A stretch of 64,000 bases of DNA, taken from Mucilaginibacter roseus. GTDB taxonomy: Bacteria > Bacteroidota > Bacteroidia > Sphingobacteriales > Sphingobacteriaceae. The stretch's first letter is position 1. Each line of letters opens with the position of its first letter. The stretch lies in assembly GCF_021215455.1 (NCBI RefSeq), contig NZ_JAJPWV010000003.1:434001-498000 (forward strand), given 5' to 3'. The notes below the pieces were generated by a model. The model was given only the letters and a program-made list of their open reading frames with translations, was not told the origin of the DNA and searched no databases. The position numbers and the translations under genes were made by a program. Below, piece after piece: positions 25,146 to 33,915 of the stretch.

Positions 25146-26255
25146 ATGTATCTGCAACAATTATCGGTAATCAACTTTAAAAACTACGAACAGGCCGAAC
25201 TTACCTTTAACAGTGGTGTTAACGCCTTTGTGGGGGGCAACGGCGCGGGCAAAACTAATTTGCTTGATGCGGTGCACTACCTGTCGTTATGTAAAAGTTA
25301 TTTTAACCCGATAGACAGCCAGCAGATACGGCAGGGTGCCGACTTTTTTATTGTTACCGGCACGTTTGACAAGAATAATAATAACGAAGCAGTAGCCTGC
25401 TCGGTTAAGCGAAACCAAAAAAAGCAGTTCAAGCGCAATAAAAAAGATTATCAGCGCCTGGCTGATCATATCGGGTTGTTTCCGCTGGTGATGATCTCGC
25501 CGTATGATATCAGCATTATTATTGAAGGCAGCGAGGAACGGCGCAAGTTTATTGATAACGTCATATCGCAAACGGATAATCAGTACCTGGACGAGTTGAT
25601 CGCTTACAACAAAGCCCTGGTCAACCGGAACGCTTTGCTAAAAACCATTGCCGACACGGGCCGGTACGACCCGGTTTTGCTGGAGATACTGGACGAGCAA
25701 CTGACAGCATCGGGCAACCGTATATTTGCCAAACGCAAGGCTTTTATGGAACGCTTCACCGAGATATTTAACACCCACTACGATTTTATAAGCGGGCAGG
25801 CGGAGCGGGTATCGCTGGTATACGAATCGCAATTATTGCAGGATGATTTTGCATTGCTGCTCAAAAAAACACTGGAAAAGGACCGCGTGCTGGAACGCAC
25901 CACGGCCGGTATTCATAAGGATGACCTTGCTTTTTCGATACACGGCATGCCCATGAAAAAGTTTGGATCGCAGGGGCAGCAAAAATCGTTTCTGATAGCC
26001 CTCAAGCTGGCCCAATATAGTTATTTGTACGAGCAGAAAAAGTTTAAGCCGTTGCTGTTGCTGGATGATATTTTTGATAAGCTGGATGATAAGCGGGTTA
26101 CCAAACTGATGCAAATGGTATCGGCCCATAATTTTGGACAGGTTTTTATAACCGATACCAGTGCCAGCCGGGTAAAAAATGTATTTGAGGACATTGATGT
26201 TGACGTTAAAATTTTTGAGATAGCGAAAGGAGAAGCCCATGCGCAAAGCGAATGA
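25146..26255 (+). CDS. recF: DNA replication and repair ATPase
   Basis: An SMC-like ABC ATPase of 369 residues that loads RecA at single-strand gaps with RecO and RecR. Walker A is GGNGAGKT (30-37), the signature motif is FGSQGQQKSFLIAL and Walker B is PLLLLDDIFDKLD. A -7-like TACCTTTG lies ten bases before the ATG (25128-25135). The downstream gene overlaps by 17 bases and is translationally coupled. Confidence 0.96.
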   Translation: MYLQQLSVINFKNYEQAELTFNSGVNAFVGGNGAGKTNLLDAVHYLSLCKSYFNPIDSQQIRQGADFFIVTGTFDKNNNNEAVACSVKRNQKKQFKRNKKDYQRLADHIGLFPLVMISPYDISIIIEGSEERRKFIDNVISQTDNQYLDELIAYNKALVNRNALLKTIADTGRYDPVLLEILDEQLTASGNRIFAKRKAFMERFTEIFNTHYDFISGQAERVSLVYESQLLQDDFALLLKKTLEKDRVLERTTAGIHKDDLAFSIHGMPMKKFGSQGQQKSFLIALKLAQYSYLYEQKKFKPLLLLDDIFDKLDDKRVTKLMQMVSAHNFGQVFITDTSASRVKNVFEDIDVDVKIFEIAKGEAHAQSE

Positions 26256-26529
26256 TAAAACACTAAAGGATGCCATTGAGCAAATGATGCAGGTTTACAA
26301 GCTTAAACGCAAGTTTAACGAAACCTCCGTCATCGCCAACTGGCCGCAACTGGTGGGCACCTCCGTAGCCAACCGCACCAAGGAGATATACATCAGCGAT
26401 AAGAAACTTTTTGTACGTATTGAATCATCCGTAATCAAGCATGAGCTGATGCTGATACGCAATCAGATCATCCAAAAAATAAACGATGAAGCGCAGGAAG
26501 TAGTGGTTGAGGAAGTAGTGTTTTTATAA
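26239..26529 (+). CDS. DciA-like DUF721 protein
   Basis: 96 residues of the DUF721 family, related to DciA, which helps load the replicative helicase DnaB in bacteria lacking DnaC/DnaI. It begins LKDAIEQMMQVYKLKRKFNETSV after a basic N-terminus and contains WPQLVGTSVANRTKEIYISDKKL, the core of the KH-like DciA domain. The gene overlaps recF by 17 bases, a conserved pairing. A function in helicase loading is inferred from family. Confidence 0.85.
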   Translation: MRKANDKTLKDAIEQMMQVYKLKRKFNETSVIANWPQLVGTSVANRTKEIYISDKKLFVRIESSVIKHELMLIRNQIIQKINDEAQEVVVEEVVFL

Positions 26530-26553
26530 GCCCCCCGCCCCATAAAGGGGGAG
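26529..26553. repeat. Third copy of the CCCC-TAAAGGGGG palindrome
   Basis: The sequence from 26529 resembles the 4-29 element with core CCCCATAAAGGGGGAGC. It sits between convergent dciA and helicase genes and may double as a terminator. Confidence 0.6.
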
Positions 26554-26562
26554 CTTCGTTAC

Positions 26563-29500
26563 TTACTCCTCTACATCAATCATAATACCTTCAGCTTGTT
26601 TAAAGTTGGTTTTTACAAAGTGGCACCAGTCACATTCCTTTTTGCCGCAGCCGGTGTTAAACTCGTGGTTCATTATTTTTTGGTAAACAGAGGTAATCTG
26701 TTCGCTAACCAGTTCTACACTTTCGGGTGATATGGCCACCTTTTCCTTATGATATTCGCCAGCCTTAACCGGCTCTACAAATTCAAACTGAGTGTTCACC
26801 ACCTGCCAGTCGTTACTGCGGTCGTTATCCACCAGTATTTTGTAAAACACGGCCTGCCGCCAGTAGTCGCCGCCGTTGGGGTTATCGTTGGTAGGTGGCT
26901 GTAGTTTATCCTTGGCATTTTTGAGCTTGCCTGTTTTATAGTCAACCACGGTTACATTTTTTCCGTCAAACTCAATCTTATCCAGGTTACCCTTTATTGG
27001 CACGCCGTTCACTTCAATGTTTTTTATAGTGCGTTCGGTAACGGCTACCTTGTTCCATACGTTAACATTTTGGTCGTAATACTCCGGCAATATCTTTTCG
27101 CCGTAGGCTAAGCGCAGTTTAAAATCGTCTTTCGTGAACGAATCTCGATTGCGGAACATATACCAGCGAAACTCCTTCATAAATTCCTCAGTCGGCATAA
27201 ACACATCGTTATTTTCCTTCAGTTTACGAAAGGCCTTGTTCAGCGCCCAGTGCACCGCCTGCCCAAACGTTGCCGCCGGACTTTTACCCGATGGTACCCT
27301 GATCAAACACTGAAAGTAAAAGCGCAGCGGGCAATCCAGGTAGTTATTAAGGTGTGTAACCGAAAGTGTATAATTTTGCAGTAGCTGGTTAATGTAATTG
27401 GTATCCAGCAATTCAACCTGCGGCTTATCGGATTCGGTAAACTGGGTAGCCATAAAATTAACCATGTCATCTGCAGGTACCTGCGGATAGGCCACCTGCA
27501 TATTTGTTTCGGCCAGTATCTCGCCCACAAATTGTGAGGCTTCCTGATCTTTGCCCTTTTTATCCTTACGGGCGTATGATATGTTGAGGCATTGCTTGGC
27601 ACGGGTTAAAGCTACATAGAATAAACGGCGTGCTTCTTCCTTTTGGGCAATGTCATCATCCGGCGATCCGGTGAGGGTATCCGGGTAGCTAAAGCCCGTG
27701 TTGCGGCCCTTACTGTCCCATGTTTTTTTATCACAACCGATAAAGAAAACGTGTTCAAACTCCAGCCCCTTTGAACCGTGGGCCGTCAGAAAATTGATAC
27801 CATTATCCGAGAATATCACTTGATTAAGCTCCATGCGGATATTGTTCTTCTTCATCAGATCAATGGTAGCAATCAGTTCAGCAAGAGTAATATCCGGATT
27901 CTTGCGGCTTTCATCCTTAATAAAATCAAAAAAGCTGGTAAGCACCTGCATGAATGCGCCCTTATCAGCCTGCTGCATGATGAATTTGAGAATACCCATT
28001 TTCGAGATTACCTGCTGAAACAGTTGCTGCAGCGTAAGGCTTACCGACGCCTTGAGCAGGTAGTCAATGTCGTTCATCAAAAACTTCATCTCCACGTTCT
28101 GCACGTTATCAAACAAACCAGGTTGTGCAGGGGTGCGCAGTTCACTCACGTATCTGCGCAGCGATGTTTTAGGCTGATCGTTACTAAAAGTGCTGTAGTT
28201 TGCTTTGGCTACCGCGATGCTGGCCTTGGCTACCTCGATAGGCGGAATGCCAAAAAAGTCGTAGTGCATAATCTCGAACAGCAGTTCGTCGCCACTATAG
28301 GGTGAGTCCAACTCCATAGCCAGGTAGCGCAGTATGGTGATAATCTTTTCACCAAATGGCAGCGTCAGTATGTCAATTTTACGCTTGGTATTAACGATAA
28401 TCTTTTGCGTATCTAAAAAATGAACCAGATCTTCTACCTGGTGGTGGTTGCGGTAAATAACTGCTATCTCATTCCCGGGCACGCCGCTCTCGGTCAGTTT
28501 TTTGATGATACGCGCAGTGTCCGCCAGTTCCTGATCCGGGTTTTCGTACTCGCGGATGGTGGGCTCCACCATATCCGTAGCGAAACGCGGATGCGAGGCG
28601 CTCAGGTTTTTATCCAGCGATAATTGTGCGGTAAGTCGCTTTTTATTTTTATCGATCAGCACCCTCGACATGTCCAAAATATGCTGATTAGAGCGGTAGT
28701 TATGCCTTAATACCACGGTATGCAGGGCGTGCACGTAATCATTGGCAAAATCAAGGATGTTCTCCATATTGGCACCCTGAAATTTGAAGATGGACTGGTC
28801 ATCATCACCCACCACAAAAACGTTTGGCGTATCCCAGTAATCCAGCAAAAACTTCAGCAGCGCGTTTTGCGATCCGCTGGTATCCTGAAACTCATCCACC
28901 AAAATGTACTGGTAGCGTTCCTGGTAGCGGCGTAATATATCATCATTCTCACGGAAGGCTTTGAGCACCCAGATGATCATGTCGTCATAATCGTACCTAC
29001 CCCGTTGCTTCATTTTAGCATCGTAATTCTTATATTCGGCAACGGCGGCCAGCAGCTTATTCATCTGCTCGGTCACCTTGTCGATATCGGCCTGCTTCGG
29101 GTCGCCTATCTTGATGCCCTTGGCGGCATTGGCGCGTTTGTAAATATATTCGTCACGGTTGGGCAGGTCATCAATATATTCCTTAACCGCGCGGTTGATC
29201 AGTTCGGCATCCCAGCTCTCCCGTTTCATGGTGGAGAACAAACTTTTGAGCCTTGGCGCGTCGAAATACACATCGCCCGTAAAGCGCTTCAGTAAATGGT
29301 CATTCGGGAATTCGTCGATCAGCTCACGGAACAGCATGGCAGATTCCAGGTCCGACAACGGATCAAGGTTCAGCTTGCCAAAGTACTCGAGGTTTTCCTG
29401 TATCACCTCATTGCAAAAGGCGTGGAAGGTGTATATGTTAATGCGGTAAGCATCGGGGCCAATAAAATCAAACAAACGCTTGCGCATGGCCACTGCGCCG

Positions 29501-29724
29501 GCATCGGTATAAGTTAAACACAGTATTTCGTTGGGCTGGGCATCGGTATCGGTCAGTATCTTGCCAATGCGGGCGGCTAATATCTGCGTTTTGCCGGTAC
29601 CAGGGCCTGCCACCACCAGCACCGGGCCATCCATTTTATTAACAGCCGAAAGCTGCTCCGGGTTGAGTGAAGCCAGCGCTTCCTGAAATTTGGCATTGTA
29701 TTTTGCGGAAATGGGGTTTTGCAT
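26563..29724 (-). CDS. UvrD/PcrA-type helicase with C-terminal PD-(D/E)XK nuclease
   Basis: A 1053-residue fusion. The helicase part has Walker A VAGPGTGKT (38-46), LVDEFQDTS (motif II), GDDDQSIFKFQGA (motif III) and TAHGSKGLEFEHVFF and RRLFYVALTRAK (motifs V-VI). The last 250 residues form a RecB/Cas4-like nuclease: NLDKIEF ... VVDYKTGK supplies the D...DYK catalytic set, and cysteines in DCPLRFYFQC and TGCGKKECDWCHF match the four-cysteine iron-sulfur site of AddB/Cas4 relatives. It is likely a repair or recombination enzyme like AdnA/B or AddB, acting without a visible partner. Confidence 0.92.
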   Translation of the reverse strand: MQNPISAKYNAKFQEALASLNPEQLSAVNKMDGPVLVVAGPGTGKTQILAARIGKILTDTDAQPNEILCLTYTDAGAVAMRKRLFDFIGPDAYRINIYTFHAFCNEVIQENLEYFGKLNLDPLSDLESAMLFRELIDEFPNDHLLKRFTGDVYFDAPRLKSLFSTMKRESWDAELINRAVKEYIDDLPNRDEYIYKRANAAKGIKIGDPKQADIDKVTEQMNKLLAAVAEYKNYDAKMKQRGRYDYDDMIIWVLKAFRENDDILRRYQERYQYILVDEFQDTSGSQNALLKFLLDYWDTPNVFVVGDDDQSIFKFQGANMENILDFANDYVHALHTVVLRHNYRSNQHILDMSRVLIDKNKKRLTAQLSLDKNLSASHPRFATDMVEPTIREYENPDQELADTARIIKKLTESGVPGNEIAVIYRNHHQVEDLVHFLDTQKIIVNTKRKIDILTLPFGEKIITILRYLAMELDSPYSGDELLFEIMHYDFFGIPPIEVAKASIAVAKANYSTFSNDQPKTSLRRYVSELRTPAQPGLFDNVQNVEMKFLMNDIDYLLKASVSLTLQQLFQQVISKMGILKFIMQQADKGAFMQVLTSFFDFIKDESRKNPDITLAELIATIDLMKKNNIRMELNQVIFSDNGINFLTAHGSKGLEFEHVFFIGCDKKTWDSKGRNTGFSYPDTLTGSPDDDIAQKEEARRLFYVALTRAKQCLNISYARKDKKGKDQEASQFVGEILAETNMQVAYPQVPADDMVNFMATQFTESDKPQVELLDTNYINQLLQNYTLSVTHLNNYLDCPLRFYFQCLIRVPSGKSPAATFGQAVHWALNKAFRKLKENNDVFMPTEEFMKEFRWYMFRNRDSFTKDDFKLRLAYGEKILPEYYDQNVNVWNKVAVTERTIKNIEVNGVPIKGNLDKIEFDGKNVTVVDYKTGKLKNAKDKLQPPTNDNPNGGDYWRQAVFYKILVDNDRSNDWQVVNTQFEFVEPVKAGEYHKEKVAISPESVELVSEQITSVYQKIMNHEFNTGCGKKECDWCHFVKTNFKQAEGIMIDVEE

Positions 29725-29793
29725 AAGTACGTAAAAATACGAAGATTTTTAGTAAACCATTACCTGCTTTTCAACGCTCGAGTATGAGCGAGC

Positions 29794-30969
29794 CTATTGA
29801 ACCTGCCGCGTTCTTTTTGAATAAGCTTTTAAGCATATAAATCCAACTGTGGCGGCGATTATTGAAGCGGTTAAGATGGCGAACTTTGCACGGCTTTGCA
29901 ATTCAGGCTCGTTGAATGACAATAGCGCAATAAAAATCGACATGGTGAAACCGATGCCTGCCAGCGCACCGGCTCCCGCTATGTGTACCCAGTTGATCCC
30001 TTCGGGCAATTTACTTAGCTTGGTTTTAACGGCGGCAAAGGTCATTAAGAAAATGCCAAGGGGTTTGCCTAAAATCAGCCCGAAAATTATACCCAAACCA
30101 AGCGGCGTTAACAGACCTGCCAGCATCCCCTGCTCATAAGTTATATTAGTATTGGCCAATGCGAATATTGGCAGGATAAAGAAATTAACCGGTGCCGACA
30201 GCTTATGCTCCAACTCGCACAGTGGCGAGTAGCCTGATTTAGTCCGCACCGGTATGGTGAACGCCGTAAGCACACCAGCCACCGTAGCGTGTATACCTGA
30301 GTGATGGATAAAGTACCATATGAACAAACCGGGCACCAGGTAAAACCAGGCGTTTTTAAATTCAAAATAATTAAACACTACGGCTAATGCGAAAAATGCC
30401 AGCGCGTATAAAAGATACGTAGTTTCTAAACCTTGCGTATAAAACAACGCGATTACGATTATGGCACCCAGATCATCAACAATGGCCAAAGCCGTTAGAA
30501 ATACCTTTACACCTACTGGAACCGATTTGCGTAAAGCGTTAAGTATGGCCACCGCAAAAGCAATATCGGTAGCCATGGGTATACCCCAGCCTGAGGCTGT
30601 TTCGGTATCCCGATCAAACAGAAAATAGATAAACGCGGGCACAGCCATACCGCCAATAGCGCTTAACACCGGCAACGCCGCCTTTTTTACTCCGGCCAGT
30701 TCACCTTCCACTATTTCACGTTTAATCTCCAGCCCCGCCATCAGGAAAAATACGGCCATCAGCGCATCATTAATAAATGAAGTCAGTGTAAAATGCGGCG
30801 CTATAACATCATCTGCAATTTCAGTAGCTAATAGATTGGCAAAACCAGCCTTTAGCGGTGAGTTAGCCAAAATAAGCGACAATATCAAACAGGCCAACAA
30901 CAAAACACCGCCGGCCGCTGGGTGTTCAATAAATTCAACCGCTTTTTTTAATGGCCTGAGTTTTACCAT
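29794..30969 (-). CDS. nhaA: Na+/H+ antiporter
   Basis: A 391-residue inner-membrane antiporter that exports sodium in exchange for protons, regulating pH and salt. The ion-binding aspartates appear in LAIVDDLGAIIVIALFY, and FLMAGLEIKREIVEGEL and MATDIAFAVAILNAL are signature segments. Length and motifs match E. coli NhaA. No NhaR-like regulator is adjacent. A TATATTTG box lies four bases before the ATG. Confidence 0.96.
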   Translation of the reverse strand: MVKLRPLKKAVEFIEHPAAGGVLLLACLILSLILANSPLKAGFANLLATEIADDVIAPHFTLTSFINDALMAVFFLMAGLEIKREIVEGELAGVKKAALPVLSAIGGMAVPAFIYFLFDRDTETASGWGIPMATDIAFAVAILNALRKSVPVGVKVFLTALAIVDDLGAIIVIALFYTQGLETTYLLYALAFFALAVVFNYFEFKNAWFYLVPGLFIWYFIHHSGIHATVAGVLTAFTIPVRTKSGYSPLCELEHKLSAPVNFFILPIFALANTNITYEQGMLAGLLTPLGLGIIFGLILGKPLGIFLMTFAAVKTKLSKLPEGINWVHIAGAGALAGIGFTMSIFIALLSFNEPELQSRAKFAILTASIIAATVGFICLKAYSKRTRQVQ

Positions 30970-30973
30970 TCGG

Positions 30974-30981
30974 CAAATATA
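30974..30981 (-). promoter_or_regulatory. -7 box (TATATTTG) four bases before nhaA ATG
   Basis: Matches TAnnTTTG; no good TTTG at the -33 distance. Candidate leaderless start. Confidence 0.25.
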
Positions 30982-31003
30982 AGCAATCGGGTTTTAACAG
31001 ATA

Positions 31004-31384
31004 TCAGCTTTCCTGTATCACCGAAAGTATATTTCCGGCCGGATCAGTGAACCAGGCAATAGTTGGCCCGTTACCACGCATAATATTGTCATCATCGGTT
31101 TTAAGCTGCGGATGATCATAGCTTTCAAATTGAATGCCCTTTTCCTTTAAGTCCTTTACGGCATCTTCAATGTTACTAACCAAGAAATTGAGTACTGTAA
31201 AAGTAGCAGGCTCGTGGTTTGGCTTTGGGTAAATTATCGCAGAACTGCCGCCGGGTAACTTTATGTCAAGCACACCCATCTCGTTTAGTTTAACTTCTAA
31301 TCCTAACGTGGTACCGTAAAATTGCCGGGCTTTTTCAATATCGTTTACTGAAAAGCCGGAGAATGCGCTGGTTGGTTTAAACAT
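31004..31384 (-). CDS. VOC-superfamily (glyoxalase-fold) protein
   Basis: 126 residues with the paired beta-alpha-beta-beta-beta units of the vicinal oxygen chelate fold: AFSGFSVNDIEKARQFYGTTL at the start and FTVLNFLVSNIEDAVKDLKEKG in the middle, ending GPTIAWFTDPAGNILSVIQ with the usual terminal metal-ligand region. No specific subfamily is recognisable; glyoxalase I, fosfomycin-type and dioxygenase activities cannot be separated. Monocistronic. Confidence 0.85.
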   Translation of the reverse strand: MFKPTSAFSGFSVNDIEKARQFYGTTLGLEVKLNEMGVLDIKLPGGSSAIIYPKPNHEPATFTVLNFLVSNIEDAVKDLKEKGIQFESYDHPQLKTDDDNIMRGNGPTIAWFTDPAGNILSVIQES

Positions 31385-31584
31385 GGTAGTGATTTTATAA
31401 TAAAGTTATAATAAAGATATCAAACAACATGCCGATGGCAGGGGTGTGAACGCGACAAAAAAAGGTGGCAGATTTGACGCCTTACTTACTTAATCGCCCA
31501 AAAACAACAATTAGCCTGTTTTTTGTTTATTTAAATAAGTATGAAGTGTAAATTGGCAATCATCAACAAGCAAAAACCAACAGT

Positions 31585-33846
31585 ATGCAAACCCAGCTAT
31601 TAGGCAACGCAAAACAGGTAACTCAACATAACGATCATATCACCATACAAACAGCCGAAGCAACGGCCAAAATATGGTTGTATGCCCCGGCCATCATCCG
31701 GGTAAATATCACCAAAACGCCGGATAAGGCCGATACTTCGTTCGCGGTAATACAGCAGCCGGAAACAGGCATCAACTTTACGGAGGCCGAAAATGAACTT
31801 ACAGTCACCACTGATCAGCTGATACTTAAAGTAAACAAAACCCCGTTACGTTTCAGCTTTTATACGCTTGATGGCAAACCTTTGAGTGAGGATGATGCCC
31901 GTTTTGGCGTTAACTGGCAAAACGAGCGGGTAATTAATTACCGTAAGCTTTATGTTGATGAAAAGTTTATTGGCCTGGGCGAAAAAACAGGCGCTCTTAA
32001 CCGTCGCGGTACCCATTATGTTAACTGGAATACGGATGCATCCAAGCATACCATTTATACCGATCCGCTGTATAAAACCTTCCCGTTCTTTATCGGACTG
32101 CACAGCAGGTTAACTTACGGGTTGTTTTTTGATAATACCCACAAAAGCTATTTCGACTTTGGCGCAACTACCGATGACGAAATGAGCTGGTTTGGTGCCG
32201 ATGGCGGCGATATGAACTACTACTTCTTCGGGGCGCAGGGTGTGGCCGAAATTATTAAAGATTATACCTGGCTTACAGGCCGTATGGAAATGCCGCCGCT
32301 ATGGAGCATTGGCTACCAGCAATGCCGCTACAGTTACATGAGTGCCGATGAAGTGCTCGGCATCGCCCAAAAGTTAAGAGAGCATAATATACCTGCCGAT
32401 GTGATCTATTGTGATATAGATTATATGGACAATTACAAAATATTTACCTGGAACGATGAGGCTTTCCCTGATCCGAAGGGAATGATAGATCAGTTAAAAG
32501 CACTTGATTTTCGCACGGTTTGTATTGTTGACCCGGGTATTAAAGTTGAGGACGGATACAAGCAGTATGATGAGGGCGTTGCTAAAAATTACTTCGCTAC
32601 TTATATCAATGGCGATAACTATGTAGCCAGCGTATGGCCGGGGCGCTGCCACTTCCCCAACTTTTTTGATGACAAGGTGAAGGAATGGTGGGGAGCTGCT
32701 TTTACCGCACTTACCGAACCCGGCGTTGAGGGTTTCTGGAACGATATGAACGAGCCTGCCGCTTGGGGACAAAACATACCTTACCTGGTAAAATTTGGCG
32801 ACCGTTACATGGCCGAGGTACGTAATGCTTACGGTATGGAAATGACCAAAGCTACTTATAATGGTACGCGTAAAATATTAGGCAACAAACGCCCCTTTAT
32901 GCTTACCCGTGCGGCTTATTGCGGCACACAGCGTTTTTCAGCCGTGTGGACGGGTGATAATACCGCTACCGATGAGCATATGCTTTACGGGCAGCGTTTG
33001 GTTAATAGCCTGGGCTTGGTGGGCATGTCATTCACCGGGGTGGATATTGGGGGCTACACCGGCAACCCTACCCCTGAACTGATGCTGCGCTGGAATTCGC
33101 TGGGTGTTTACATCCCTATGTACCGTAACCACGCTGAAATTGGTACCGCTATGCGTGAGCCATGGGAATGGGGCGAGGAGAATATGGCCATCATCCGTAA
33201 GGATATTGAGCTGCGTTACCAGTTGCTGCCGTACATTTATTCCGGCTTTTATGAGTCATCACAAAACGGGCTGCCATTGAGCCGCACATTGGCTATTGAT
33301 TATACGCTGGATGAAAACGTGTTTGATGTTCGTTATCAAAACCAGTTTCTGTTTGGCAATTCCATGTTAGTGGCGCCGGTTGAAAGTACGAGGCTTACCG
33401 CCGAGGTTTATTTACCTGAGGGTGAATGGTATCGCTTTGGTGATGATAAAGCATACGAGGGTGGCATGGCGCATTCAGTACCTGCCCCTTTGAACAATTT
33501 GCCGGTGTTTGTAAAAGGCGGGGGCATCATCCCGATGCAAAGCGTTATTCAAAGCACCAATGAGGCGGGTGATGGTATACTTTACCTGCACATCTGGAAA
33601 GGCACTGAAGATTCGACATTTATTTATTATGAGGACGATGGTGTAACGTACGATAACGAGCGGGGCATCCTTCATAAAAGAGATATTGGCTATCAAGCTG
33701 AAAAAAATAAGGTGACAGTTGCCGTAGCAGACGGCACTTATACTTCAAAATTTAATACGTTGAAATTAATACCTCACGGATTTGGAAAGACTGTTAAGAC
33801 GCAAGAAGTGCCTTATCATTCAGGCATAATCGAGATCAACCTGTAA
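31585..33846 (+). CDS. Glycoside hydrolase family 31 alpha-glucosidase
   Basis: 753 residues without a signal peptide, so cytosolic. The catalytic nucleophile lies in EGFWNDMNEPAAWG and the acid/base in AVWTGDNTATDEH; FSFYTLDGKPL and LWSIGYQQCRYSYM mark the N-terminal beta domain and the start of the barrel. It should release glucose from alpha-glucans or oligosaccharides, but family 31 also includes xylosidases and lyases, so substrate is inferred. No susC/susD pair lies adjacent. The transcript ends at a strong bidirectional terminator. Confidence 0.92.
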   Translation: MQTQLLGNAKQVTQHNDHITIQTAEATAKIWLYAPAIIRVNITKTPDKADTSFAVIQQPETGINFTEAENELTVTTDQLILKVNKTPLRFSFYTLDGKPLSEDDARFGVNWQNERVINYRKLYVDEKFIGLGEKTGALNRRGTHYVNWNTDASKHTIYTDPLYKTFPFFIGLHSRLTYGLFFDNTHKSYFDFGATTDDEMSWFGADGGDMNYYFFGAQGVAEIIKDYTWLTGRMEMPPLWSIGYQQCRYSYMSADEVLGIAQKLREHNIPADVIYCDIDYMDNYKIFTWNDEAFPDPKGMIDQLKALDFRTVCIVDPGIKVEDGYKQYDEGVAKNYFATYINGDNYVASVWPGRCHFPNFFDDKVKEWWGAAFTALTEPGVEGFWNDMNEPAAWGQNIPYLVKFGDRYMAEVRNAYGMEMTKATYNGTRKILGNKRPFMLTRAAYCGTQRFSAVWTGDNTATDEHMLYGQRLVNSLGLVGMSFTGVDIGGYTGNPTPELMLRWNSLGVYIPMYRNHAEIGTAMREPWEWGEENMAIIRKDIELRYQLLPYIYSGFYESSQNGLPLSRTLAIDYTLDENVFDVRYQNQFLFGNSMLVAPVESTRLTAEVYLPEGEWYRFGDDKAYEGGMAHSVPAPLNNLPVFVKGGGIIPMQSVIQSTNEAGDGILYLHIWKGTEDSTFIYYEDDGVTYDNERGILHKRDIGYQAEKNKVTVAVADGTYTSKFNTLKLIPHGFGKTVKTQEVPYHSGIIEINL

Positions 33847-33864
33847 GCATCAGCTTATAAAATA

Positions 33865-33899
33865 GAAAGGCCCTGTAACGATGAGTTGCAGGGCCTTTC
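33865..33899. terminator. Bidirectional terminator between GH31 and dnaK
   Basis: Perfect 11-base stem GAAAGGCCCTG / CAGGGCCTTTC (33865-33875 and 33889-33899), 13-base loop, flanked by A- and T-rich bases; both genes point towards it. Confidence 0.8.
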
Positions 33900-33915
33900 A
33901 AATTATCAGGAATTA

